From FEN-1297 sp963834015 (GTDB lineage Bacteria > Bacteroidota > Ignavibacteria > Ignavibacteriales > Ignavibacteriaceae): a stretch of 64,000 nucleotides of DNA. Below are positions 26,883-35,133 of the stretch, in pieces (the stretch's first letter is position 1; each line of letters begins with the position of its first letter). The notes beneath the pieces were generated by a model that made no database searches, was not told where the DNA came from, and saw only the letters and a list, made by a program, of their open reading frames with translations. A program made the translations under genes and the position numbers. The DNA is taken from positions 1,364,001-1,428,000 of the forward strand of contig CAWIAG010000004.1 in NCBI GenBank assembly GCA_963834015.1, given 5' to 3'.

Positions 26883-28076
26883 TCAATGATCTGCATAATT
26901 TATAATAAAATATTCCTTTACATAATCCGAAAAGTCTTCTTTAAAATTTAATCTGAGCAATTGGCCATCAATTATTTCATTATTGCGCGACTGCCCGCCC
27001 GGGCAATCAAGTTCAATAAGCATCGGTTTCCCAATTTTTAGTTCAATCTTTTTTGAATACGAAACCATTCCTCCCCAAATCTCCCTGTGTATAATAAGCT
27101 CCATACTATACGTTCTTCCTTTTACAGCAAGTGGAATTGCTAAAATCGAATATGTAAAATCACGGTCATAACTCATAGATTGTTCAAAAAGTTGTTTTTT
27201 CAACGGGTTATACATTTCAAATGGGACAGGAACAGATCCTTTGTAAATATTTAATGGAAACGGTTTAGCCGATTCATTATCCGAAAAAATATTATCGGTT
27301 TCCGGCGGGCATTTAAACTTACTTCTGACAAATGTTTCATCACTTTTTTTATTTAAGCGTACATATTCAACATTAAGATGCAAATTCGAATCGGCAGCCG
27401 GCCTTTTTTTTACAGACGCGCTTATTTCATTCATTGATAAATTATTATCAGATAAGTTTAACAATGGCCGGACTTCATTCTGGACTGATGTATCAAATAT
27501 AAAAAAAACATCATCGGTAGTAGCTTCGGGAAAAATTTTCTTTATAAAATCTATCGAGGTCTTTTTATTTAAGGGAACAGTATAAAAATGCTCATAGAAT
27601 GAAATATCATAATTATTTTTATTAGCGCTCAGTTCCTTTTTTTTCTCGTACAGGATATACTTGCAATAAATGTTTAGTAAAGTATCTCCCGGTAAAACTT
27701 TTTCCGGGTAAAAACTGTACTGTAAAATCCTGTCGATATCATTAAAATTATTGGGAAATGAGTCATCAGTCTGATATGATAATGAATCTAAAGTATTCTT
27801 AGTATTTAAAGTCGTGTCGTCTTTCCTTGACAAATATGCTTTTGAAAAGTTTTCTAAAAAATTAAAATCAAGTACATCTGCATTGCCAATAAATTTATCT
27901 TTGTTTCTGCTGAATAGTACGCCTGTTATAAATCCGTTTGCGCTTTGTTTGCTCCAGGCTTCCGTCCTGTTATTATTTTCAGCGATATTTATTATAACCT
28001 GTACTTTTGGAACATTTAATTCACCGGCAGTTATGTTTAAATTAAATAAAATGAGAATAAATATTAACCTTTTCAT
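26883..28076 (-). CDS. Secreted protein of unknown function in ECF sigma operon
   Basis: 397 residues with a signal peptide (MKRLIFILILFNLNITAG). I recognise no family: there is an N-terminal part with a possible beta-rich stretch (VQVIINIAENNNRTEAW), a charged middle and a C-terminal beta-sandwich-like stretch (TYSMELIIHREIWGG). No obvious catalytic motif, lipobox or sorting domain. It is the last gene of a sigma factor/anti-sigma factor/secreted protein operon, overlapping the anti-sigma stop by 4 bp, so it probably functions in envelope sensing or is the controlled product. Confidence 0.75.
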   Translation of the reverse strand: MKRLIFILILFNLNITAGELNVPKVQVIINIAENNNRTEAWSKQSANGFITGVLFSRNKDKFIGNADVLDFNFLENFSKAYLSRKDDTTLNTKNTLDSLSYQTDDSFPNNFNDIDRILQYSFYPEKVLPGDTLLNIYCKYILYEKKKELSANKNNYDISFYEHFYTVPLNKKTSIDFIKKIFPEATTDDVFFIFDTSVQNEVRPLLNLSDNNLSMNEISASVKKRPAADSNLHLNVEYVRLNKKSDETFVRSKFKCPPETDNIFSDNESAKPFPLNIYKGSVPVPFEMYNPLKKQLFEQSMSYDRDFTYSILAIPLAVKGRTYSMELIIHREIWGGMVSYSKKIELKIGKPMLIELDCPGGQSRNNEIIDGQLLRLNFKEDFSDYVKEYFIINYADH

Positions 28077-28582
28077 TGAACACTCCGGTTATATTGTTTT
28101 ATTAAATCTGCATCTGTAATTTTTTCCGACGGCAGGCTGAACACATAATAAAGAAATTTCGATTCAGGTTTTCCTTTACTTAATTTATTCCCCGCCAGAA
28201 TCATAGGTGGTTTTATAGTTTGATTGAGCGCAAGGATTCCGGTTTTATCCTGAACATAAACAGTATCTGTCTTTACATGCACTTTAGTAACATATACAGG
28301 CTGTAATTTTATGCCGGCAAGCAGCATAATTAAAATTACCGCGGCAGCAGCGCTCATATAAAAAGAATATTTATAAAGTCGATTTCTCGCAGCATTTTTA
28401 TTCAGGGTACTGTCCAAATTCTGTATGCAGAACTCTTTGGACTTTTCCTTAACCAGCAGGTATTGCGAAAATGCGTCGCTGCATTCCCTGCATTTGGAAA
28501 GATGTGTAAATAATTCATCTTTATCGCTTTCGGGCAATTCACCGTCAAGCAAGAGGTTTATTTCAAAATCATAATGTTTCAT
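28073..28582 (-). CDS. Anti-sigma factor (zf-HC2 type)
   Basis: 169 residues. The N-terminal zinc-binding anti-sigma domain has the HxxxCxxC motif HLSKCREC (about 27-34), followed by one transmembrane helix (about 75-95, FYMSAAAAVILIMLLAG) and a periplasmic tail. Such proteins hold ECF sigma factors at the membrane. The gene lies 11 bp downstream of the sigma factor gene on the same strand and overlaps the following secreted-protein gene, which supports a sigma/anti-sigma/effector unit. Confidence 0.9.
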   Translation of the reverse strand: MKHYDFEINLLLDGELPESDKDELFTHLSKCRECSDAFSQYLLVKEKSKEFCIQNLDSTLNKNAARNRLYKYSFYMSAAAAVILIMLLAGIKLQPVYVTKVHVKTDTVYVQDKTGILALNQTIKPPMILAGNKLSKGKPESKFLYYVFSLPSEKITDADLIKQYNRSVQ

Positions 28583-28593
28583 TTTTACAGCCT

Positions 28594-29064
28594 TTATTTC
28601 AAATATTTTTTCAGCCTTTGCCTTACCCTGAATAATTTTATTTTCACATTATCTAAGCTTATTTTTAATATTTCGGCAATTTCCTGGTATGAATAACCCG
28701 CATATTCTCTCAGATAAATTATCTCATATTCATCCGGTGATAATCCCTCTAATGCATCATGCAGGGAAATATTTGCCTCGATATTCATCTCGTAAGCAGC
28801 CGGAAATTCCTGGCCGGCTTTCTGTATCCGGGCAGATTTATCATTTAATTTTTTGAAGCAGTAATTCCGTGTTATAGTCAGCAGCCAGGTTTTATAACTG
28901 CATTCTCCCCTGAAAGCGTCCTCTTTTTTTAAGTATTGTAGGAAGACTTCCTGAACGGCATCCTTTGCATCTTCATAGTCCTTTAAAATGCTGAGTGAAT
29001 AATGAAAAACATCATTAGAATACGAATTATATAACTCTTTAACCGAATTTTTATTCCCAAACAT
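28594..29064 (-). CDS. ECF-type RNA polymerase sigma factor
   Basis: Start taken at 29064 (MFGNKNSVKELYN). The frame is open farther upstream to 29229, but that stretch encodes a membrane-like sequence not found in sigma factors and runs into a repeat element. 156 residues: sigma region 2 (LYNSYSNDVFHYSLSIL, DAKDAVQEVFLQYLKK, YKTWLLTITRNYCFKKL) and region 4 (LEGLSPDEYEIIYLREYAG, YSYQEIAEILKISLDNVKIKLFRVRQRL). Partner of the adjacent anti-sigma gene. The regulated promoters are unknown. Confidence 0.93.
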   Translation of the reverse strand: MFGNKNSVKELYNSYSNDVFHYSLSILKDYEDAKDAVQEVFLQYLKKEDAFRGECSYKTWLLTITRNYCFKKLNDKSARIQKAGQEFPAAYEMNIEANISLHDALEGLSPDEYEIIYLREYAGYSYQEIAEILKISLDNVKIKLFRVRQRLKKYLK

Positions 29065-29189
29065 TTTCAAAAGGCCTGAATTTAACTTTACAATTAGACC
29101 CCAAATTAACGAAAATGTTACAACCAATAAAAAATATTTTATTAAGCATTTAGTTGCTATGCTTAAATTTATACTGTTATGAATAAGGA

Positions 29190-29345
29190 TATTATTTAAA
29201 GTAGCTCGGCATTTATGCCGGGGGGACAAATGATCAAATTGATTTTTGGCTTTTCACCAGAGCGGGCTGTTGTATAATGGAAAATACAATTTAGTAGCCC
29301 CGGGTTTTTGGCAAAGCCATCACAATGTGAAACCCGGGGTTTAGT
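29190..29345. repeat. Fragment of the MITE-like repeat family
   Basis: Contains tatttaaagtagctcggc (related to the start of the 51051 element) and a cccgggtttttggcaaagcc ... aatgtgaaacccgggg hairpin that is the reverse-complement counterpart of 51222-51263. No terminal repeat pair is intact. It lies upstream of the sigma factor gene and of the HEPN remnant. Confidence 0.65.
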
Positions 29346-29462
29346 AAAGCCACCTCGAACTCTGGACTTTAGTCCATTGAATTCCGCATATTTTGGTTAA
29401 TGACCTAATTTTGCAGATGTCTCCGATATTTATTTTAAAGGAAAAATGTTATATTTAAATAA

Positions 29463-29594
29463 TCTCTTTCCCATCTTGAAACTCGGTATCCGGATTATAA
29501 ATTAGATTTTTTTAAGAGTTGTACAAAAGAGTTTGCAGAAGAGAATATTAAAAAGATTAAAGGTCTTTACGAATGTATAAAAGAACAGATATAA
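29463..29594 (+). pseudogene. Remnant of HEPN-domain protein (C-terminal end)
   Basis: The frame after a TAA at 29460 reads SHLETRYPDYKLDFFKSC, then an alpha-helical EFAEENIKKIKGLYECIKEQI to a stop at 29592. The HLETRYPD segment and following helix are typical of the C-terminus of HEPN proteins that pair with minimal nucleotidyltransferases. The N-terminal part with the catalytic R-x4-H is missing, and an element of the MITE family lies just upstream. The 3' end overlaps the nucleotidyltransferase start by 22 bp, as in intact HEPN-MNT pairs. Confidence 0.8.
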
Positions 29595-29884
29595 ATAATA
29601 TTATTAGTCAATTTGTCGCATTAGTATCAATTGAATTTCCGGTTAAAAGCCTTTATCTATTCGGATCCTATGCAAATGGTAATGCTGATGAGAATAGTGA
29701 TATCGATATCGCAATCATTTCTGATAAATTTGAGGGTAGACGATTTTGGGATAGGGAGAAGTTAGGAAAATACATAATTAAATCATCGTTCGATCTGGAA
29801 GTTCATCCTTATAAAACAGAAGATTTTACGGAAGACGACCCATTTGTTCAAGAAATAATTAGGACTGGTCAAAAAATAGTCTAA
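29573..29884 (+). CDS. Minimal nucleotidyltransferase (MNT-type, antitoxin-like)
   Basis: 103 residues. The NTP_transf_2 motif is clear: LYLFGSYANGNADENSDIDIAII (GSx10DxD). These small proteins occur with HEPN RNases as HEPN-MNT toxin-antitoxin pairs, in which the MNT AMPylates and silences the HEPN toxin. Here the HEPN gene directly upstream is reduced to its last 40 or so codons, so this antitoxin-like gene stands orphaned in a decayed region. The start ATG lies inside the HEPN remnant. Confidence 0.88.
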   Translation: MYKRTDINNIISQFVALVSIEFPVKSLYLFGSYANGNADENSDIDIAIISDKFEGRRFWDREKLGKYIIKSSFDLEVHPYKTEDFTEDDPFVQEIIRTGQKIV

Positions 29885-29987
29885 ATTATTTAACCGGCAC
29901 AAAGTCTCTTATCCGTATTATTAATAAGAAAAAGTAAATTACTTCTAATACACTTTTAATTAGTATCGGGTATCCCATTTGCACAAC

Positions 29988-30230
29988 ACAGCCTATTATA
30001 CGATCAAAGTAACTGAAGCCGAATATCTTGGAGATTATAAAATATTGTTAACATTCAATACCGGTGAATAGAAAGTTGTTGATCTCGTAGATCAATTATA
30101 TGGCGAGATATTGTAACCATTAAAAAATAAAAACATTTTTATGCAATTCAAGGTTAACAAAGATATTGATACTATTGTTTGGCCAAATGGCGTCGGTTTA
30201 GCTCAATATAGTCTATACGATCTTGGTTAG
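29988..30230 (+). pseudogene. DUF2442 gene interrupted by two in-frame stops
   Basis: One frame (codon starts at multiples of 3) reads VTEAEYLGDYKILLTFNTGE, TAG (30069), KVVDLVDQLYGEIL, TAA (30114), PLKNKNIFMQFKVNKDIDTI then VWPNGVGLAQYSLYDLG and TAG (30228). This follows the full DUF2442 layout, including the diagnostic TIVWPNG and the L-x-L-x-F-x-x-G-E ... V-D-L start, but with two nonsense codons. DUF2442 genes are common in toxin-antitoxin-like DUF4160/DUF2442 pairs; no DUF4160 partner is visible. Confidence 0.85.
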
Positions 30231-30419
30231 CCGGTACACAAAACAATTAATCTTTAAAAGTGAGTTTTTTGAAGATTAAATGAGGAACTCCTTATAATAA
30301 TCTATCAGATTTAAAGATCTACATTCTTCAGAAAATAAACCGGCAGAATTTATGCGCAACGAAGGGCCCGCATGATGATTTAGAAAACGTCGACGTAATT
30401 AACGAAATCCGGCGACGGA

Positions 30420-30554
30420 GTAAAAAAATATTACCTTAGAGATCAAACCGGCAAAGAACTTGCAGTATATACGATAGGAACCGATAATCTAACTATAAAA
30501 AATCTATACGGTAACGGGTTAATCAGTAAAATATACCCACCCAAGCGGGAATAA
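30420..30554 (+). pseudogene. Fragment of RHS-repeat-associated core protein
   Basis: The frame reads KYYLRDQTGKELAVYTIGTD, then NLTIKNLYGNGLISKIYPPKRE and a stop at 30552. YLRDQTGKE.AVY ... NLYGNGLI is the RHS core pattern (YYxRDxxGxxxxVY). Only about 42 codons remain, without start or flanking RHS repeats, so it is a leftover of a much larger gene. Confidence 0.7.
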
Positions 30555-31000
30555 TTGTTACTATGTGAAGTACAACGTAATATATTTATTCAAGATATAT
30601 TTACCGTTTAGCGTTTAACTTTTTATCCCCTCCTTGATAAGGAGGGGCGGGGGTGGTCGGAGCAACCTATGTATTACCTTGCCATTAAATATATTTACAA
30701 GCCAAATTACAAAAAATTAAACCTTATATGTTTAAGGTAGTACGAGACGGGGCATAGTTTACCACTATGCGGCCCCGTATCTACGACGAAAAAAAATCAT
30801 CTGACTTTACCGATAACTCCCGGGTTTCTGAAAACCTCGGAGGTTTTTGATTGAACAAATATATTACATATTATATTGGCACAACAATTCCTTTTGTCGT
30901 TTTATCTGCGACGGTATTATATTATCGTTACTTTCAATTATTCTGCCACCCTGATAAGTTCTGCAACATTCCCTATCGGCAGCAGGGTCATTGAGATGCT
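30555..31000. repeat. Intergenic region with G/C hairpins
   Basis: No gene. Holds a long perfect hairpin CCCCTCCTT-gata-AAGGAGGGG with a ggggtggtcgg tail at 30627-30660 (variant of the 3124 family) and a second inverted repeat around 30749-30786 (gagacggggcatag ... ctatgcggccccgt). It separates the decayed zone from the sulfur operon. Confidence 0.6.
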
Positions 31001-31858
31001 TTAGATTACCCAGTCAATTACACCCTTGCGGTCGAACTGATTTTGTACTATCAAATCTCGTTCATGATAAACTACCGAATAAGGCGGAACACTCGATACC
31101 ATCCATACATTTCCGCCGATAATACTGTGATGCCCGACGACTGTATTGCCGCCCAGAATGACTGCATGTGCATAGACTACTACATTATCTTCCAGAGTCG
31201 GGTGGCGTTTGGACTTTGCCATTTTCTTATCAACACTAAGCGCGCCGAGTGTAACACCCTGGTAAATTTTTACATTGTTTCCTATAATAACGGATTCGCC
31301 TATAACTATTCCTGTGCCATGATCAATCGCAAACAATTCTCCAATTGCCGCTCCCGGGTGAATATCTATTGCGGTTTTTTCGTGAGCATACTCGGTTAAT
31401 AACCGCGGGAAAACGGGAACATTCAATTTGTAAAATTCATGCGCAAGCCGGTAAATGGCGATTGCAAAAAAACCGGGATATGCAAGGATCACTTCATCTA
31501 TACTTTCGGCAGCCGGATCACCGCTAAGGATTGCTTCGGCATCAAGCAAAAGTTTTCTGTGAACTTCCGGCAGCGCATTAATGAAAGAAACCGCAACATC
31601 TTCCACATGCAGCGTGGTGCTTGCCAGCAAAGGGGAGAGTAAAAGTTTTATGTCCCGTTCGAGAATGAACAGGTGTGATTTGATTTCTTCCAAAGCTGAA
31701 TATTTATCTTTTGAGAAATGGGGGAACAGTACGCTAAGCAGGGAATCGAGGAATACCTACATTTCCTTTTTTAATTCAATGCCGAGCGAATGATTTTCCC
31801 GGTTGCGTCTCAGTTCTTCTGCAAAGTTATTAAGTAATGATGTTCTCTCATTGCCCAT
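31001..31858 (-). CDS. cysE: Serine O-acetyltransferase (EpsC type), interrupted by in-frame TAG
   Basis: The reading frame from ATG 31858 to the stop at 31001 (285 codons) encodes a complete EpsC-type serine acetyltransferase except for one TAG at 31757-31759, between GIELKKEM and VFLDSLLSVLFPHF. Downstream of the TAG the frame is open; translation could restart at TTG 31693. Helical N-terminal domain, then the left-handed beta-helix acetyltransferase domain with DIHPGAAIGELFAIDHGTGIV, GENNVKIYQGVTLG-like GNNVKIYQGVTLGAL and KRHPTLEDNVVVYAHAVILGG. It acetylates L-serine to O-acetylserine for cysteine synthase. Last gene of the encapsulin/cysteine operon, separated from it by 300 bp with an inverted repeat. 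The TAG may be a true lesion, a recent mutation or a sequencing error. Confidence 0.85.
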
Positions 31859-31859
31859 C

Positions 31860-32159
31860 GACAAATCCAATAATTTTTTATAAAATATATTTTAAGGTTT
31901 CTCTGTGTCGCTGCTCTGCAGCTCTAGCATGTTTCTATTTTTTTATATTACTACTGATGTTTCATCCCGATCCATCGGGACTCCGGAAATTAATTATGCA
32001 ACATTTTCCAAAGCTGCAGAGCAGCGACATGTTGGTAGTAAGGATAAATGCAAAAAAATCTCAATGCCCCAGAGAGGCGACACAGAAATATGCATTTAAT
32101 TATTCAAAATTATTTAATGCTGTAACCTATTGTATCAAATAAAATAATGGTAATTCAAT
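31860..32159. repeat. Inverted-repeat element between cysE and the desulfurase gene
   Basis: TGTCGCTGCTCTGCAGCT at 31906-31923 and its exact reverse complement at 32012-32029 form an 18-bp perfect inverted repeat around an 88-bp loop that itself holds a TCCCGAT-cc-ATCGGGA hairpin (31966-31981). Further outer matches (tttctctgtgtcg / cgacacagaaat) extend the structure. It looks like a non-coding dispersed element inserted in the operon. No ORF credited. Confidence 0.75.
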
Positions 32160-34085
32160 TTAAACTAATCCCGGCGCCCGTTCGTTTTTTAAGTTCCATA
32201 TTGCGGCAGCAAGGGCATCAACTTCCTGGCATGTGTTATAGAATGCCAGGGACGGACGCACAGTACTTTCCACACCAAAGCGTCGAAGTATAGGCTGTGC
32301 ACAATGATGGCCGGCCCGGACGGCAATTCCTTCCTGAGCTAATGCCGAACCTACATCTTCAGTACGAAATCCATCCAGCACAAAAGACAGCACGCTTGCT
32401 TTCTCCTTTGCCGTGCCGATGAGATGCAAACCTGGAATATTCTGCAGTGCATCCGTTGCATAAACTAAAAGATCGTGCTCATACCTGGAAAGATTTATTA
32501 AGCCGATCCGTTGAACATAGTCGAGAGCTGCACCCAGTCCCACGGCATCGGCAATATTTCCGGTACCGGCTTCGAATTTTGCCGGAGCCTGTTGGTAAAT
32601 TGTTCTTTCAAATGTAACATCGGCTATCATATTGCCGCCTCCCTGCCAGGGTTGTGAATTGTCAAGCAATTCCGATTTACCGTACACAACTCCGATTCCT
32701 GTAGGGCCGAAAATTTTATGTCCGGAAAAAACATAAAAATCGGCGTTATTAGCCTGTACATCAACCGGAATATGGGAAACCGCCTGCGCCCCGTCAACAA
32801 GAACTCGAACGCCATGGCGATGGGCAATCTCTACTAATTCGTTAACCGGTGTAATAGTTCCAAGTGCATTCGATACATGTGCTAATGATACAAAGCGTGT
32901 CCGCCGTGTGAAAAGTTTTTCATATTCATCAAGCAAAAGTTCTCCCTGGTTATTTACGGGTACGATCCGCAGTTTAGCGCCTTTTTCCGAAGCAAGCTGC
33001 TGCCAGGGGACTATGTTTGCATGATGTTCAAGCCATGTAATAATAATCTCATCATCTTTATTGATATTCTGACGGCCCCAGCTTTGGGCAACCAGATTGA
33101 TTGCTTCCGTTGTACCGCGTACAAATATAATTTCTTTCGTCGACGAAGCATTCAGAAACCGCCGCACCTTTTCACGTGCAGCTTCATATGCATCTGTTGC
33201 GCGTGCAGCAAGAGTGTGGGCTGCACGGTGAACGTTTGAATTTTCATGCTCATAAAAGTATGACAGCCGGTCTATCACAGCCTGCGGCTTATGAGTTGTT
33301 GCAGCATTATCTAACCAGATAAGCGGCCTGCCGTTTACCCGTTCCTGTAATATCGGGAAATCACGCCGGATAGCTTCCACATCAAACAGCCCGGCAGATG
33401 AAAGCGGAATGGAATCAGGTATCAACTCAGGGGAAATTAATTTTATCTCCGGCGATTGTTCCCAATTTATTATAGAATTTGCTTCATCCAGGAATCCGAA
33501 ATTTGCCGGACGGCCTGCATTAACATCACGCAATAAACTCCCGGGAACCTGGGGTGAGGAAACTTCTTTCGGAATTTCGGTTATTTGTACGTTTAGATTT
33601 CCGGGGATGGTGCCGGGGAAATCTTTTAATTCAGTCTCAGTAGGAATTTTTATTGTATCAATACCGGGCACAGCGGGTAAAGGCAAGGTAGTAGTGAAAA
33701 GCGATCTTGCTTCTTCAATAAAAGAGAATGTTGGTATGGTAGAAAAATCACTTGCGGATACGCCGCCCGGAATTCCCGGTATTGAAACAGGGGGTACCGG
33801 TGGAAATTGAGTTTGCGTTGCTATACCGGGCAGCCCTGTTATTTTAACATTCGAAATTACTTCCCGGTTTAATACTTCGGTAATCGACGCTTCAGAGGGT
33901 TCCTGTTTTTGTACTACTGTACTGTCTTTTACTTCCTCAAGCGAAGGGCTTTCCGTAAAGAATTCATTTGCCAGCCGCGCAATTATTGCCGGATCGGGTA
34001 AACCGGCTTCGGCCGCATTTAATGCCCCATTCCAGTCTATATCGTTCGGCAAACCGGGGAACGAATTGTTATTATTTGTAGTCAT
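32160..34085 (-). CDS. Family 2A encapsulin cargo: cysteine desulfurase (SufS-like)
   Basis: 641 residues; start ATG at 34085 (MTTNNNNSFPGLP) overlaps the shell gene stop by 14 bp. Residues about 1-230 are a disordered, Pro/Gly-rich extension typical of encapsulin-targeted desulfurases (PGLPNDIDW, IPGIPGG, LPLPAVPGI), with a duplicated motif F-x-F-(I/L)-(E/D)-E-A-x-S at 120-128 and 196-204. Residues about 235-640 are a SufS-type PLP fold: IWLDNAATTHKP, PLP Lys in FSGHKIFGPTGIGV, catalytic Cys595 in RAGHHCAQP. It frees sulfur from cysteine as a persulfide on Cys595. By analogy with characterised family 2A systems it is loaded into the shell and feeds stored sulfur. Confidence 0.96.
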   Translation of the reverse strand: MTTNNNNSFPGLPNDIDWNGALNAAEAGLPDPAIIARLANEFFTESPSLEEVKDSTVVQKQEPSEASITEVLNREVISNVKITGLPGIATQTQFPPVPPVSIPGIPGGVSASDFSTIPTFSFIEEARSLFTTTLPLPAVPGIDTIKIPTETELKDFPGTIPGNLNVQITEIPKEVSSPQVPGSLLRDVNAGRPANFGFLDEANSIINWEQSPEIKLISPELIPDSIPLSSAGLFDVEAIRRDFPILQERVNGRPLIWLDNAATTHKPQAVIDRLSYFYEHENSNVHRAAHTLAARATDAYEAAREKVRRFLNASSTKEIIFVRGTTEAINLVAQSWGRQNINKDDEIIITWLEHHANIVPWQQLASEKGAKLRIVPVNNQGELLLDEYEKLFTRRTRFVSLAHVSNALGTITPVNELVEIAHRHGVRVLVDGAQAVSHIPVDVQANNADFYVFSGHKIFGPTGIGVVYGKSELLDNSQPWQGGGNMIADVTFERTIYQQAPAKFEAGTGNIADAVGLGAALDYVQRIGLINLSRYEHDLLVYATDALQNIPGLHLIGTAKEKASVLSFVLDGFRTEDVGSALAQEGIAVRAGHHCAQPILRRFGVESTVRPSLAFYNTCQEVDALAAAIWNLKNERAPGLV

Positions 34086-35013
34086 AATAATTACCAATTT
34101 GAACATTTTCAAGTACGGCTATTGCATCGTTCGTTAAAACCGCTGCAGAGCAATAAAGTGAAATTAAATAAGACCCGATACCGTTGTTGTCGATGCCCTT
34201 AAAACGAACCGACAATCCCGGAGTTTGTTCACCCGGAAGGCCCGGCTGGAACAAACCAATAACACCCTGCTTTTTTTCTCCTGTGCGCAGAAGGAGAATA
34301 TTAGTTTTACCGGCATTAGCCTCGGGATTAGTTTTACCGTCAACAAGCAGTTTATCAGTGGGAATAATCGGAATTCCGCGCCAGGTTAAAAATGGCGATC
34401 CGAATAATGTCACTGTCGGAGGCGGCACTCCACGGCGTGTGGCTTCGCGCCCGAATGCAGCAATGGCTTTAGGATGTGCAAGGAAGAACGAAGGCTCTTT
34501 CCACACCTTTGAAATAAGTTCATCAAGATCATCAGGAGTTGGTGAACCTTTGCGGGTCTGAATGCGCTGGGACTGCGGAACATTTTTTAGCAGGCCGTAG
34601 TCATCGTTATTAATTAATTCATTTTCCTGCTTCTCTTTTACCGTTTCTATTGTAAGGCGAAGCTGTTCTTTTATTTGATCGTAAGGATTACTAAAGAGAT
34701 CGGAGATACGGGTATGAATATCCAGGATTGAAGAGATAGTACTCAATCTGTATTCACGTGGTTTCTCTTCGTAATCGACATAGGTTTCGGAAATGGATTC
34801 ATCCTCTTTTTGTCCGCAGACTACATCGACGGCTTTTTCTTCTGCTACACGGTTAACACGGAGTGTTCCGGCTTCAAGTGGTTTCCAATCGAGAAGGCGG
34901 ACAAGCCAGCGCGGAGTAATTATGCTGTACTGCGGAGCTGTTTTGGTAACATTTGCAAGTTGAAATGCAGCCTGCTCTCCTATTGAGTGATGCAGGTTTT
35001 GGGTTTTACTCAT
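34072..35013 (-). CDS. Family 2A encapsulin nanocompartment shell protein
   Basis: 313 residues with the HK97-type capsid fold of family 2A encapsulins (SrpI-like). Recognisable stretches are LGxxAARQLA-like IGEQAAFQLANVTKTAPQYS, ITPRWLVRLLDWKPLEAGTLRVNRV, YRLSTISSILDIHTRISDLFSNPYDQI, FFLAHPKAIAAFGREATRRGVPPPTV and GVIGLFQPGLPGEQTPGLSVRF. The shell self-assembles into a protein cage. Ribosome-binding site gagaggaaaatctATG. The next gene is its desulfurase cargo, overlapping by 14 bp, and the upstream genes supply cysteine-pathway enzymes; the locus is a sulfur nanocompartment operon. I see no cyclic-nucleotide-binding domain, which characterises family 2B instead. Confidence 0.97.
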   Translation of the reverse strand: MSKTQNLHHSIGEQAAFQLANVTKTAPQYSIITPRWLVRLLDWKPLEAGTLRVNRVAEEKAVDVVCGQKEDESISETYVDYEEKPREYRLSTISSILDIHTRISDLFSNPYDQIKEQLRLTIETVKEKQENELINNDDYGLLKNVPQSQRIQTRKGSPTPDDLDELISKVWKEPSFFLAHPKAIAAFGREATRRGVPPPTVTLFGSPFLTWRGIPIIPTDKLLVDGKTNPEANAGKTNILLLRTGEKKQGVIGLFQPGLPGEQTPGLSVRFKGIDNNGIGSYLISLYCSAAVLTNDAIAVLENVQIGNYYDYK

Positions 35014-35133
35014 AGATTTTCCTCTCTTATTCTTAGTTTAATTTGAATTCAAAGGAATTCTTTTCCTTTGAAATGTTTTGTTATTTATTTTTTTCACTTA
35101 ACCAACAGAAACTTTATTAATCAGAAATTCTTA

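Noticed and set aside
29065..29229. N-terminal extension of the ECF sigma factor (start at 29229)
   Set aside because: The extension is hydrophobic, unlike sigma factors, and lies in repeat-derived sequence; the methionine at 29064 fits region 2.
34086..34112. Start of the cargo desulfurase at 34112 (MKMFKLVII)
   Set aside because: It would extend the overlap with the shell gene to 41 bp and add a hydrophobic stretch; MTTNNNN at 34085 matches the family's disordered N-terminus.
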